This document shows, piece by piece, positions 53,003 to 61,866 of a stretch of DNA of 64,000 nt. The notes under the pieces are model-generated. The model searched no databases. It was given only the letters and a program-made list of their open reading frames with translations, and was not told the origin of the DNA. The DNA lies in the NCBI RefSeq assembly GCF_003712195.1, contig NZ_RDSD01000001.1, positions 248,001 to 312,000 on the forward strand, written 5' to 3'. The position numbers were made by a program, and so were the translations under genes. This stretch comes from Proteiniphilum sp. X52. Lineage in GTDB: Bacteria > Bacteroidota > Bacteroidia > Bacteroidales > Dysgonomonadaceae. Every line of letters starts with the position of its first letter. Positions within the stretch are counted from its first letter, which is position 1.

Positions 53003-55243
53003 ATGAAAAAAATTGCTATTTTTTTATGTTGTATACTGCAATGCAGTCTCTTTTTGCTCCCGGCGGCAGAGCGCGTCATCCCCGCGGGTGGAAAGTTCGA
53101 TACCAGATTCCTCATAGTGATCGACTCCAAGAGTTTTGAGCAGGCTTCTGCTGAGGTAATGGCATATAAAAATGTGCTGGAAGAACAGGGGCTTGGAGTG
53201 GTAGTCATGGTGGGTGACTGGAAATCTCCTGATGATCTAAGGCGTGAAATTGAGAAGGTATACAGGAAAAAACCGGTGATGGAGGGAGCCGTCTTTATCG
53301 GCGATATTCCGGTGGTACGTGTCAGGAATTTCCAACACGCTACTACCGCCTTTAAGATGAATGAAGAAACCTTTCCTATTGAGGAGTCTTCTGTTACCAG
53401 CGACCGTTTTTATGATGACCTCGACCTGAGGTTCGAGTTTCTCAGTGTGGACGAAAAAAATCCCCGCCACTTCTATTATCGGCTTAGGGAAGACTCCCCC
53501 CAGGTGATAGAAAGTGATTTTTATTCGGCCAGGATGTTACCCCCTTCAGATATGGGAACGGATGTGTACGAGTTGCTCAGAAAATACCTTCGTAAAGTGG
53601 TAGAAGCCCATAAAGAGGTGAATTATGCCGATAATATCAAATTTTTTAACGGGCACGGATATAATTCGGACTGTTTGACCGTATGGCACAATCAGCAATT
53701 TGTTCTTAAAGAGCAGTTTCCCGAAGCGTTTCGCTCCTCCCGCGGAAATGCGTTCTATAACTTCCGGCAGGATCCCTTCATGAAATACAACCTTTTTGAA
53801 AGGTTGCAAATGCCCGGTACTGACCTGTTTGTTTTCCATGAACATGGTGCATTTGACATCCAGTATATAAACGGGGATTATCCGGCTCCCAATGCCATTG
53901 GCATGCGCAAGGAGGGAATTTACGGTCCCATGGAAGTTCTTTCCATATCCCTGCGAAACAGATACCGGAGATATACCGGTGAGCGCGGAGAGTCTTTTGC
54001 GGAAACCACTATCAGGGAATATAATCTCTCTCCCGATTTTTATAGTGGGAAGTTGATTGACAGCACCAGAGTGAATGATTCGATTTTCTCTGCCGATATC
54101 AATATTGCGCTTTCCGATTTACGGAATCTTAAACCCCAGCCGCGGATCACTATTTTCGATGCATGTTATAACGGTTCTTTCCATCAACCCGGTTATGTGG
54201 CAGGTTACCATATTTTTTCGGATGGTAACACAGTGGTTGCCCAGGGTAATACGGTCAACGTGTTGCAGGACAAATGGTCAATGGAACTGATAGGTATGAT
54301 CGCGGAAGGAGCGAGGATCGGATTTTGGCAAAAAGAGTTCCAGTTCCTGGAATCTCATCTTATCGGTGATCCCACCTTCCGGCTTACCCCGGGATCAGCT
54401 GCCGGAGATCGTAGCCGGGAAGCGGCTGTCCTGAACAGAAACCTGGCACTGAATAAGGGGAATAACAAAATTTGGTTGGAATACCTGAAGAGCGGCAATC
54501 CCAACTGTCAGGCCATCGCATTGAAGCAGCTCTCCACAAACAAGCCTGGGAATTATGATGATATTTTATTGCGCTATTTGAAGGAGAGTCCTTTTTACAG
54601 TGTGAGGATGCAGGCTTTACAGCGGATCATTTACTCTTCCGGCAGGAACCTGACGCAAGCCCTTCTCCTTGCCCTGGATGATCCGTATGAGTTGATACGA
54701 AGGAATGGGGCGAGATTCGCCGGTTATTCGGGTGATGAGGAACTGATCGGGCCGTTGGTGCAAACACTCCTCTTTTCAAATGAAAGCCAACGGGTACAGT
54801 ATGCAGCCCGGAATTCCCTTCCGATGTTCGATCTGGAGAAGATCAGCAGTGAGATAACCCGCCAGGCTGCCGCTTCCCATCTGCAAAACCCTTCGGACGC
54901 GGCTGCGCAGGCTATATCTTACTTTTCGGCACAAAAAGCCAGAAACGACAAGTTGTTGACAGTGATCCAGGACAAAACCGCGGAGCAATCGGACAGAATT
55001 TCCGCCATCCGTTTTCTGAGAAACCATAATAACCATTTGCAGGTCACCCAATTATTAGAGATTTTAAAAGACGACAGCGACGATACGGAGGTAAGGGTTG
55101 TCCTTGCGGAAGCATTGGGATGGTTCCGTTGGAGTGTGAAACGAGAGCAGATAGTGGAGGCGCTGAAAACTATCCGAAAAGACAAACAGACTCCCAAAAA
55201 ACTGCGGGATAAGATAGGTCAGAGTATTCTCAGGTTGAAGTAG
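53003..55243 (+). CDS. Exported gingipain-like (C25) protein with HEAT-like repeats, paralog 3
   Basis: From ATG 53003 the protein has 746 aa; an upstream in-frame ATG (52973) would overlap paralog 2 and hide the signal peptide (KKIAIFLCCILQCSLFLLPA). It has FLIVIDSKSFEQ, EGAVFIGDIPVVRV, SSVTSDRFYDDLDLRFEFL, the first loop FFNGHGYNSD, the candidate catalytic His in FHEHGAFD (H281) and Cys in IFDACYNGSF (C388), then GNTVNVLQDKWS and ESHLIGDPTFRL. HEAT-like repeats (YDDILLRYLKESPFYSVRMQ, ELIRRNGARFAG, VLAEALGWFRWSVKR) follow. It starts 10 nt after paralog 2 and ends the locus. Confidence 0.82.
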   Translation: MKKIAIFLCCILQCSLFLLPAAERVIPAGGKFDTRFLIVIDSKSFEQASAEVMAYKNVLEEQGLGVVVMVGDWKSPDDLRREIEKVYRKKPVMEGAVFIGDIPVVRVRNFQHATTAFKMNEETFPIEESSVTSDRFYDDLDLRFEFLSVDEKNPRHFYYRLREDSPQVIESDFYSARMLPPSDMGTDVYELLRKYLRKVVEAHKEVNYADNIKFFNGHGYNSDCLTVWHNQQFVLKEQFPEAFRSSRGNAFYNFRQDPFMKYNLFERLQMPGTDLFVFHEHGAFDIQYINGDYPAPNAIGMRKEGIYGPMEVLSISLRNRYRRYTGERGESFAETTIREYNLSPDFYSGKLIDSTRVNDSIFSADINIALSDLRNLKPQPRITIFDACYNGSFHQPGYVAGYHIFSDGNTVVAQGNTVNVLQDKWSMELIGMIAEGARIGFWQKEFQFLESHLIGDPTFRLTPGSAAGDRSREAAVLNRNLALNKGNNKIWLEYLKSGNPNCQAIALKQLSTNKPGNYDDILLRYLKESPFYSVRMQALQRIIYSSGRNLTQALLLALDDPYELIRRNGARFAGYSGDEELIGPLVQTLLFSNESQRVQYAARNSLPMFDLEKISSEITRQAAASHLQNPSDAAAQAISYFSAQKARNDKLLTVIQDKTAEQSDRISAIRFLRNHNNHLQVTQLLEILKDDSDDTEVRVVLAEALGWFRWSVKREQIVEALKTIRKDKQTPKKLRDKIGQSILRLK

Positions 55244-55348
55244 TACCCGGGTGGAATTTTAATGAAACTATTTTAACTGGAAATCTTCCCTCAGAAATCA
55301 TCCTCTCGATCTCGATTATCTCCGTTCCCTTGTGAAGGATCATAACAC

Positions 55349-56068
55349 TCATTCCCCTTCCGCCATATTATGGAAGACGTTTTGAACGTCTTCGTCCTCT
55401 TCAAATTTTTCCAGCAGTTTTTCGATCTGGGCGCGTTGCTCCTCGTTGAGTTTTTTGATGTCGCGCGGAATACGCTCAAACTCGGCTGAATGGATCTCAA
55501 AACCATTCTCTTCCAGATAGCTCTGGATATCGGAATAGGATTTGAAATCGCCATAGAGCAGGATATCATCTTCTTCCACTTCTACTTCATCCACTCCGTA
55601 ATCGATCAGTTCCAGTTCCAGTTCTTCCAACGAAATACCCTCTTTGGGTGCAATTTTGAACACACACTTATGGTCGAATAAAAATTCCAAGCTGCCGGAA
55701 GTACCCAATGAACCCCCATGTTTGTTGAAATAGCTGCGGACGTTCGCTACGGTACGGGTGGGGTTGTCGGTCGCTGTTTCCACTACGATGGCGATGCCGT
55801 AGGGTCCGTACCCCTCATAGACCACTTCCTTATAATCGGAGTGATCTTTGTCGGTCGCCTTTTTGATGGCGCGCTCCACGTTGTCTTTCGGCATATTCTC
55901 TTTCTTCGCCTGCTGTATCAACACACGTAAGCGGGGGTTGGTATCGGCATCAGGCCCTCCTTCACGGGCGGCAATAGTAATCTGTTTCCCTAATTTCGTG
56001 AATACCCGGGCCATATTACCCCAGCGTTTCAGCTTGGTCGCTTTTCTATACTCAAATGCTCTTCCCAT
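55349..56068 (-). CDS. yebC: YebC/PmpR family protein
   Basis: Cytoplasmic 239-aa member of the TACO1/YebC family, described both as a DNA-binding transcriptional regulator and as a translation factor easing ribosome stalling at proline stretches. Typical features are MGRAFEYRKATKLKRWGNMA, KQITIAAREGGPDADTNPRL, the NMPKDNVERAIKKA segment and the acidic DYGVDEVEVEEDD. It lies downstream of pheT on the same strand, across a repeat-rich spacer of ~195 nt. Confidence 0.95.
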   Translation of the reverse strand: MGRAFEYRKATKLKRWGNMARVFTKLGKQITIAAREGGPDADTNPRLRVLIQQAKKENMPKDNVERAIKKATDKDHSDYKEVVYEGYGPYGIAIVVETATDNPTRTVANVRSYFNKHGGSLGTSGSLEFLFDHKCVFKIAPKEGISLEELELELIDYGVDEVEVEEDDILLYGDFKSYSDIQSYLEENGFEIHSAEFERIPRDIKKLNEEQRAQIEKLLEKFEEDEDVQNVFHNMAEGE

Positions 56069-56163
56069 ACTGTTTATATCCTTTATCTAATAGTATTAAT
56101 CAGCCATCTATAATTCTAATTGCCAATTATCAATTGCCAATTTACCAGAAATTTTCACTTTTC

Positions 56164-56252
56164 ATTCTTCCCTCTTCATTCTTCATTCTTCCCTCTTCAT
56201 TCTTCCCTCTTCATTCTTCATTCTTCATTCTTCATTCTTCATTCTTCATTCT
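56164..56252 (-). repeat. 7-bp tandem repeat between pheT and yebC, about 12.7 units
   Basis: On the plus strand ATTCTTC heptamers alternate with CCTCTTC variants; on the minus (coding) strand they read GAAGAAT/GAAGAGG, the same GAATGAA unit as after murE. The array starts 11 nt past the pheT stop. Confidence 0.9.
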
Positions 56253-56263
56253 ATTCCCCCGTC

Positions 56264-58726
56264 CTATCTCAACTGAGCCCCCAATTCCTCTTCCAGGCTC
56301 TTTTGGATGCTTTGCATTACGTGGTCGATCTGTTTATCGTTGAGCGTTTTTTCTTCGTCCTGTAAAAGGAAGTTGACCGCGTAGGATTTTTTGCCTTCAG
56401 GCAGGTTTTTTCCTTCATAGACATCAAAGAGAGATACCTGTTTCAGCAGTTTCTTTTCCGACTTGAGGGCGATCTTGCGGATCTGGGCAAAGGTGACCTC
56501 TTTGTCGATGAGCAATGCCAGGTCTCTGCTTACGGCGGGGAATCTGGCTATCTCGGAAAATCGTACCGATTGTTTTTCGGATTCTTTCATCAGCATGTCC
56601 CAATTGATCTCGGCGAAGAACACCTCCGTGTCGATATCGAACTTTTTGCATATTGCCGGAGAAACAATGCCAAAGAAACCAATGATACGTTTATGCGTTT
56701 TGACACTCATGGCGGCGGAAAGGAGCTCGTTTCGAGTTGTTTCAAAGAACACCTGATTTCCACCGATTCCCATTCTTTTCAGGATATTTTCCAGATGCGC
56801 TTTCAACTCGAAGACGGAACTTTGTTCAACGGCTGCCGCCCAGTTTTTATGGATGCGTTTGCCGCATATCCACAGTGCGATATGAAATTCTTCGGAATAT
56901 GGGGCAAGAACATTTTCTTCGCTCTTTTTGGCGGCATCAAAGAAATAGCAGTTGCCGAATTCGTAGAACCGCAGGTCGCCATGTTTGCGGTTGCGGTTGT
57001 AAGCAATGCTTTCCAATCCCCCGAAAAGTAATGTCTGTCGCATCACGTTGAGGTCGTTGCTTAGCGGATTTAGCAGCGGTACGCAGTGTGAGGCGGGATA
57101 AGTTTCGAAGCTCTCATAATAATTTCTTTTAGTAAGCGAGTTATTCAATATCTCGTTAAATCCGTTTGCCGTAAGTTGTTCAGAGATCAATGTCTGCAAT
57201 TTCTGCTTGCGGTCGGCAGGCATTTGAATGGAAAGATTCGCCTTTAATGAGTCGCTGGTCTCCACATTGTTGTATCCATAGATGCGGAGGATATCTTCAA
57301 CCACATCCACATCGCGCGTCACATCCACGCGGTAACTGGGGATACGTAGGGTGAGTTGGTCATCTGTCTCATCTTCTATCTCAATTTCAAGACTGTTCAA
57401 AATGCGCTTGACCGTCTCTTTCGGTATTTCTTTGCCTATCAGCTTCTTTGTTTTGTCATAAGAGAGGTATGCCACTGCTCTTTCGACAGGTACTGGATAA
57501 ATATCACGAATGTCGCCCTCTATTGTGCCGCCCGCCAGTTCCTTTACCAGCATGGCTGCCCTTTTCAGGACATATACCGTATTGTCGGGGTCGGCACCCC
57601 GTTCGAAGCGGAATGAAGAGTCGGTGTTCAGCCCATGCCGGCGCGCCGTTTTCCGTACCCATGTGGGATTGAAATAGGCCGATTCCAGGAATATGTCGGT
57701 CGTCTTTTCGGTTACGCCCGACTTCAGCCCTCCGAAGACGCCGGCAATACACATTCCCTCTTCCGAATTGCAGATCATCAGGTCGTTCCCGCTCAGTTCC
57801 CGTTCTTCTTCATCCAATGTGATGAATTTGGTCTTTTCGGGCAGGGTGCGTATCACCACTTCGTTTCCGGTGATATGTGCGGCATCGAATGCGTGCATCG
57901 GATGCCCGGTCTCGTGGAGTACGAAATTGGTGATATCCACGATATTGTTGATGGGACGAAGTCCGATCAACAATAATTTATTCTTCAGCCAGTCGGGGCT
58001 ATCTTTCACTGTCACATCACGGATAGTCAGTCCCGAATAGCGTGGACAGGCTTCCCTGTTTTCCACGATCACCTCGATACCTCCCTGTTGGGTATCCACG
58101 GCAAATCCCTCTACCGACGGTTTGGTTAGCTTATAAGGTTTGCCTGCCTGCTCCAGCCATGCCGCCAGATCGCGCGCCACGCCGTAATGCGACGCGGCAT
58201 CCACGCGGTTGGGGGTAATATCCACTTCCAGCACATACTCGCTCTTTATGTTGTAGTACTCTTTGGCCGGAGTCCCTACTTTCGCATCGTCGGGCAGTAC
58301 AATGATGCCGTCGTGCGAAGTCCCGATCCCGATCTCATCCTCGGCGCAAATCATGCCGAACGACTCTTCGCCACGGATCTTGGAACGCTTTATCGTGAAC
58401 ACATCATCACCCGAATACAATTTCGTGCCGATGGTGGCCACCACCACTTTCTGGCCGGCAGCCACGTTGGGGGCTCCGCAGACGATTTTCAATGGCTCTT
58501 CACCGCGGCCGATATCTACGGTTGTCAGGCGCAGATGGTCCGAGTTGGGGTGCGATACGCATGTCAGCACTTCACCGATCACGAGGCCTTCCAAACCCCC
58601 TTTGACGGTTTGTATTTCTTCCACGCTGCCTGTTTCCAGTCCTATGGAGGTGAGCGCGTCGGCTGTCTCTTGTGGCGACAGATCGAATTGAAGGTACTCT
58701 TTGAGCCAGTTGTACGAAATGTTCAT
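56264..58726 (-). CDS. pheT: Phenylalanyl-tRNA synthetase beta subunit
   Basis: Beta subunit of the (alpha-beta)2 class II enzyme charging tRNA-Phe; pheS is not in the window. The 820 aa run: N-terminal tRNA-binding EMAP-like domain (LVIGEVLTCVSHPNSDHLRL), B3/B4 editing region (GHPMHAFDA and RTARRHGLNTDSSFRFERG), B5 domain (LTLRIPSYRVDVTRDVDVVE), the catalytic-like core and a C-terminal anticodon-binding FDX-ACB domain (FPAVSRDLALLIDKEVTFAQ). Length and domain order are normal. Confidence 0.97.
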   Translation of the reverse strand: MNISYNWLKEYLQFDLSPQETADALTSIGLETGSVEEIQTVKGGLEGLVIGEVLTCVSHPNSDHLRLTTVDIGRGEEPLKIVCGAPNVAAGQKVVVATIGTKLYSGDDVFTIKRSKIRGEESFGMICAEDEIGIGTSHDGIIVLPDDAKVGTPAKEYYNIKSEYVLEVDITPNRVDAASHYGVARDLAAWLEQAGKPYKLTKPSVEGFAVDTQQGGIEVIVENREACPRYSGLTIRDVTVKDSPDWLKNKLLLIGLRPINNIVDITNFVLHETGHPMHAFDAAHITGNEVVIRTLPEKTKFITLDEEERELSGNDLMICNSEEGMCIAGVFGGLKSGVTEKTTDIFLESAYFNPTWVRKTARRHGLNTDSSFRFERGADPDNTVYVLKRAAMLVKELAGGTIEGDIRDIYPVPVERAVAYLSYDKTKKLIGKEIPKETVKRILNSLEIEIEDETDDQLTLRIPSYRVDVTRDVDVVEDILRIYGYNNVETSDSLKANLSIQMPADRKQKLQTLISEQLTANGFNEILNNSLTKRNYYESFETYPASHCVPLLNPLSNDLNVMRQTLLFGGLESIAYNRNRKHGDLRFYEFGNCYFFDAAKKSEENVLAPYSEEFHIALWICGKRIHKNWAAAVEQSSVFELKAHLENILKRMGIGGNQVFFETTRNELLSAAMSVKTHKRIIGFFGIVSPAICKKFDIDTEVFFAEINWDMLMKESEKQSVRFSEIARFPAVSRDLALLIDKEVTFAQIRKIALKSEKKLLKQVSLFDVYEGKNLPEGKKSYAVNFLLQDEEKTLNDKQIDHVMQSIQKSLEEELGAQLR

Positions 58727-59240
58727 TCTATATAATATTGCATAAGATTGTCACAGATTCAATCAGATAGATACGGATTGATAATAGGTTGTTTTTCAGC
58801 CTATTCCAAGTCAATACCAACCTGTTAAAATCCGGAATCCTGATTCTTTTTGAAATAAAGCTCAAAATTACAAAAAAAAGCGATAACCATTGCCAAATAT
58901 CTGTGATATTCAGGATTTGGGATGCCATACCACCATACATTGGAGTCCTTTCCCTGCGAAGCGGTCGGATGCACCCATTAATGAACAATTGGCAGATTTA
59001 CTGATATCGACATATCGAGATATGAACGGTAACGGGCAATGGATCATTTTATTGTTTTATTGACAACGACAAAGATGTCAATGGGTGATTTGACGAAGAA
59101 ATAGTGTTTTTGTAGGTATAAATTGAATAACATCTCATATTGACTGTCTTGAAATTTGGGAGAATCCTGTATTTAACCTATTTTTTGTTTGTTGTTACTT
59201 TATATCGCATTAAGATAGAGCGATTTAATCTTTAAAGAGA
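58727..59240. other. Divergent intergenic region between pheT and the helicase gene
   Basis: About 510 AT-rich bases without a convincing gene. A minus-strand -7 match TAATTTTG (58863-58870) with CAAA (-33 TTTG on the minus strand) 23 nt away could serve pheT. A perfect palindrome CATATCGAGATATG lies at 59011-59024. I see no exact TAnnTTTG for the helicase. Confidence 0.45.
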
Positions 59241-61703
59241 ATGGACAACAATCAATTAGCATTTGACTTTGCGCTTCAGACCAATCGGAATTTGTTTATT
59301 ACCGGAAAAGCGGGAACAGGAAAAACTACATTCCTGCATCGCCTGAAAGAGATTTCCGGTAAGCAGATGGCGGTGGTTGCACCTACCGGTGTGGCAGCCA
59401 TCAATGCCGGTGGTGCTACGATCCATTCTTTTTTTCAATTACCGCTTACGCCTTTCCTTCCTACCCCCGAGGGAAGGAAACAACTGATCAGTCAGACAAG
59501 AATGCGGGGACATCGGCGGAGGGTATTACAAGAACTGGAGTTGCTGGTGATCGATGAGATAAGTATGGTGCGTGCCGATCTGCTGGACGCGATTGACACC
59601 TCTCTGCGTCATTTCCGATACAGGGGAGACCAGCTTTTCGGTGGTGTGCAGGTCGTTTTTATTGGTGATATGTTCCAGCTCTCTCCGGTAGCGAAAGAAG
59701 AGGAATGGCGCTTGCTATCGGGATATTATCAAAGTCCCTATTTCTTCCATAGCCGGGTGATTATGCAGGATTCGCCTGTCTATATCGAATTTGAGAAAAT
59801 TTATCGTCAGACAAACAACGATTTTATACGGGTGTTGAACGAGATCCGGAACGATTGTCTTTCTCCCGAGAGTTTCCGGATGCTCGAAAACCGATATGAT
59901 CCGCAGTTTACACCCAAGTATGAGGATGATTATATTGTCCTCACCACCCATAATTACAAAGCGGATCAGATCAACAGTCGGGAGTTGAATAAATTAGAGG
60001 GTAAGACTCGCAGGTTCACAGCCAAAATCGAGGGAGAGTATTCCGAGAGGAACTATCCTGCTGAGCCGGTACTGGAGTTGAAACCCGGCGCAAAGGTGAT
60101 GTTCCTTAGAAATGATACCGAGGCGGCACGTTTCTATAATGGAAAAACGGGTATTGTCGATAAAATTGAGGGAGACAGTATTATTGTGTGTTGTGATGGA
60201 GATGAATACATCGAAGTGGAGCGCGCTATGTGGGAAAATATCGGTTACTCTGCCAATCCGGATACAAAACAGATAGAAGAAAACATACTGGGGCGTTTTA
60301 TACAGTACCCCTTACGCCTGGCATGGGCTATCACTATTCATAAAAGCCAGGGGCTTACTTTTGACAAAGTGGTGATCGATGCCGGACAAGCTTTTGCATC
60401 GGGACAGGTATATGTGGCATTGAGCCGGTGCCGTTCGTTGGAAGGTATCGTACTTTTGAGCAAGATACACCCGGATAGTATTCGCAATGACCGTCAGATT
60501 ATAGACTATGAAAGGAATAAGCTGAGCAGTGATGTGCTTGAAAACCAGTTGGAAGAGTCGCGCAAAGCATATCGTTGCCACCTTCTGTTGTCTGTTTACG
60601 ATTTTGAGGGTATCTTGTCGCAAATCACACGATTGTTGTCGAAGATTAAGGAGTGGGGAGAGTCGTTCAATGAGGAGACATTACCTTATTTACAAAATAT
60701 CCGGCAACAACTGGAGGAGATGGAGCGGGTGGCAGCGAAATTTCAGATGCAATTGAACTCGATCTTTGGTCAGTATCCTGTAAACGAAGACTATTTAAGA
60801 AGCCGGTTAAACGCTGCCGGTGATTTCTTTGTGGAAAAGATGGATCTGTTGATAGACGATCTGCGACAATCGCCTGCTACGACCGATAGCCGGGCACACG
60901 CTGCCGAGTATAACGAGGCGATCCAGGATATTTTCTCCGATCTGGCCTTGAAGCAGGATCTGGTAGGTGAACTAAAATCCGATGCAAGTATTGAGGCCTA
61001 CTTTGAGGTGAAAAATAGTTTTATGCTTCCTTCCTTTAGTGTAAATGCTTATGCTACATCGGCCTCCGCAAAGTCCGACCTGTCACATCCCGCCCTATAT
61101 CGTCTGCTGATAGAGGAACGGAATAAGATATGTGGTCCGCGGGACTTACCGATTTATTTGGTGGCCGGAAGTAAGACGCTCTATGAGATGGCGGAATATT
61201 TGCCACAAAATGAAAAAGAGTTGCTTCAAATCACCGGATTCGGACCGGCCAAAGTCGAAAAATACGGACCAATTTTCTTATCGGTCATCAGAGATTACTG
61301 TGAGAGGCGCGGGCTGGAGTCCTGTCTGCCGGAGAAGGAAGTATCCAAAAGAAAAAGGAAAGAAAGGAAAGAGAAGAAAGAGAAGAAACGAAAAGGGGAT
61401 AGCCGGCGTTTGAGTTTGGAAATGTTCCGGTCGGGAAAAACGATCGAAGAGATAGCCGAAGAGCGGAATCTGGCAGTTTCGACTATCAGTACGCATCTGG
61501 CAAAATATGTGGAGACGGGCGAACTGATCGTTACCGATTTTATTCCACTGGAGCGGCTTCGTCTGGCGGAAGAGAAACTTAGGGCTGGTTCACCCGACGA
61601 TCCCGTATATTACACCTTGCATCCTGATTTTTCGAATACTGAGATTATGATGATCCTTGCACATAAGCGGGGTCATGCCTCCGAAAGTTCTTCATTCCTG
61701 TAG
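59241..61703 (+). CDS. Pif1/RecD-like SF1 helicase with HRDC and helix-turn-helix domains
   Basis: A 820-aa DNA helicase. The Walker A motif GKAGTGKTT is at residues 22-30; further motifs are VAPTGVAAINAGGATIHSFF, Walker B LLVIDEISMV, GGVQVVFIGDMFQLSPV, and the late SF1 motifs PLRLAWAITIHKSQGLTFDKV and VYVALSRCR. From about 605 comes an HRDC domain (LYRLLIEERNKICGPRDLP, LLQITGFGPAKVEKYG), then a very basic linker, then a helix-turn-helix (KTIEEIAEERNLAVSTISTH) as in the C-terminus of some RecQ-like proteins. The added domains suggest structured-DNA binding. Single-gene unit. Confidence 0.9.
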   Translation: MDNNQLAFDFALQTNRNLFITGKAGTGKTTFLHRLKEISGKQMAVVAPTGVAAINAGGATIHSFFQLPLTPFLPTPEGRKQLISQTRMRGHRRRVLQELELLVIDEISMVRADLLDAIDTSLRHFRYRGDQLFGGVQVVFIGDMFQLSPVAKEEEWRLLSGYYQSPYFFHSRVIMQDSPVYIEFEKIYRQTNNDFIRVLNEIRNDCLSPESFRMLENRYDPQFTPKYEDDYIVLTTHNYKADQINSRELNKLEGKTRRFTAKIEGEYSERNYPAEPVLELKPGAKVMFLRNDTEAARFYNGKTGIVDKIEGDSIIVCCDGDEYIEVERAMWENIGYSANPDTKQIEENILGRFIQYPLRLAWAITIHKSQGLTFDKVVIDAGQAFASGQVYVALSRCRSLEGIVLLSKIHPDSIRNDRQIIDYERNKLSSDVLENQLEESRKAYRCHLLLSVYDFEGILSQITRLLSKIKEWGESFNEETLPYLQNIRQQLEEMERVAAKFQMQLNSIFGQYPVNEDYLRSRLNAAGDFFVEKMDLLIDDLRQSPATTDSRAHAAEYNEAIQDIFSDLALKQDLVGELKSDASIEAYFEVKNSFMLPSFSVNAYATSASAKSDLSHPALYRLLIEERNKICGPRDLPIYLVAGSKTLYEMAEYLPQNEKELLQITGFGPAKVEKYGPIFLSVIRDYCERRGLESCLPEKEVSKRKRKERKEKKEKKRKGDSRRLSLEMFRSGKTIEEIAEERNLAVSTISTHLAKYVETGELIVTDFIPLERLRLAEEKLRAGSPDDPVYYTLHPDFSNTEIMMILAHKRGHASESSSFL

Positions 61704-61704
61704 A

Positions 61705-61794
61705 GGAATTATTAAACCCATAAAAGGGATTATGCTTCCCATAAAAGGAAATGCGAACAGTGTAAACGGAATTATAGAATCTCATAAAGGGATT
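61705..61794 (+). repeat. Imperfect 27-nt direct repeats downstream of the helicase gene
   Basis: Copies at 61705-61731 and 61768-61794 share GGAATTAT...CATAAA(A)GGGATT; a partial copy (CCCATAAAAGG) lies at 61738-61748. They fill the helicase-pgk convergent spacer. Confidence 0.6.
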
Positions 61795-61804
61795 TTAAAC
61801 AACA

Positions 61805-61841
61805 AAGGGTGGAAACTCCTGTGTGTGAGAGTTCCGCCCTT
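61805..61841 (-). terminator. Terminator of pgk
   Basis: AAGGG, T, GGAAACTC pair with GAGTTCC, G, CCCTT across a 10-nt loop; on the minus strand the stem is followed by TTTGTTGTTT. It lies 26 nt past the pgk stop and may also stop helicase transcripts. Confidence 0.7.
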
Positions 61842-61866
61842 ATTATCTTTATGTGAACAGAGAAGA

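Noticed and set aside
42662-55243. Type IX secretion substrates
   Set aside because: Gingipains carry a C-terminal beta-sandwich sorting domain; these three proteins end in helical HEAT-like sequence with no such domain.
42662-55243. Anti-phage defence module with caspase-like effector
   Set aside because: All three peptidase-like proteins have N-terminal signal peptides and neighbour outer-membrane genes, so they act outside the cytoplasm.
42004-55348. Genomic island integrated at tRNA-Glu
   Set aside because: I find no integrase gene and no copy of the tRNA 3' end near 55244-55348.
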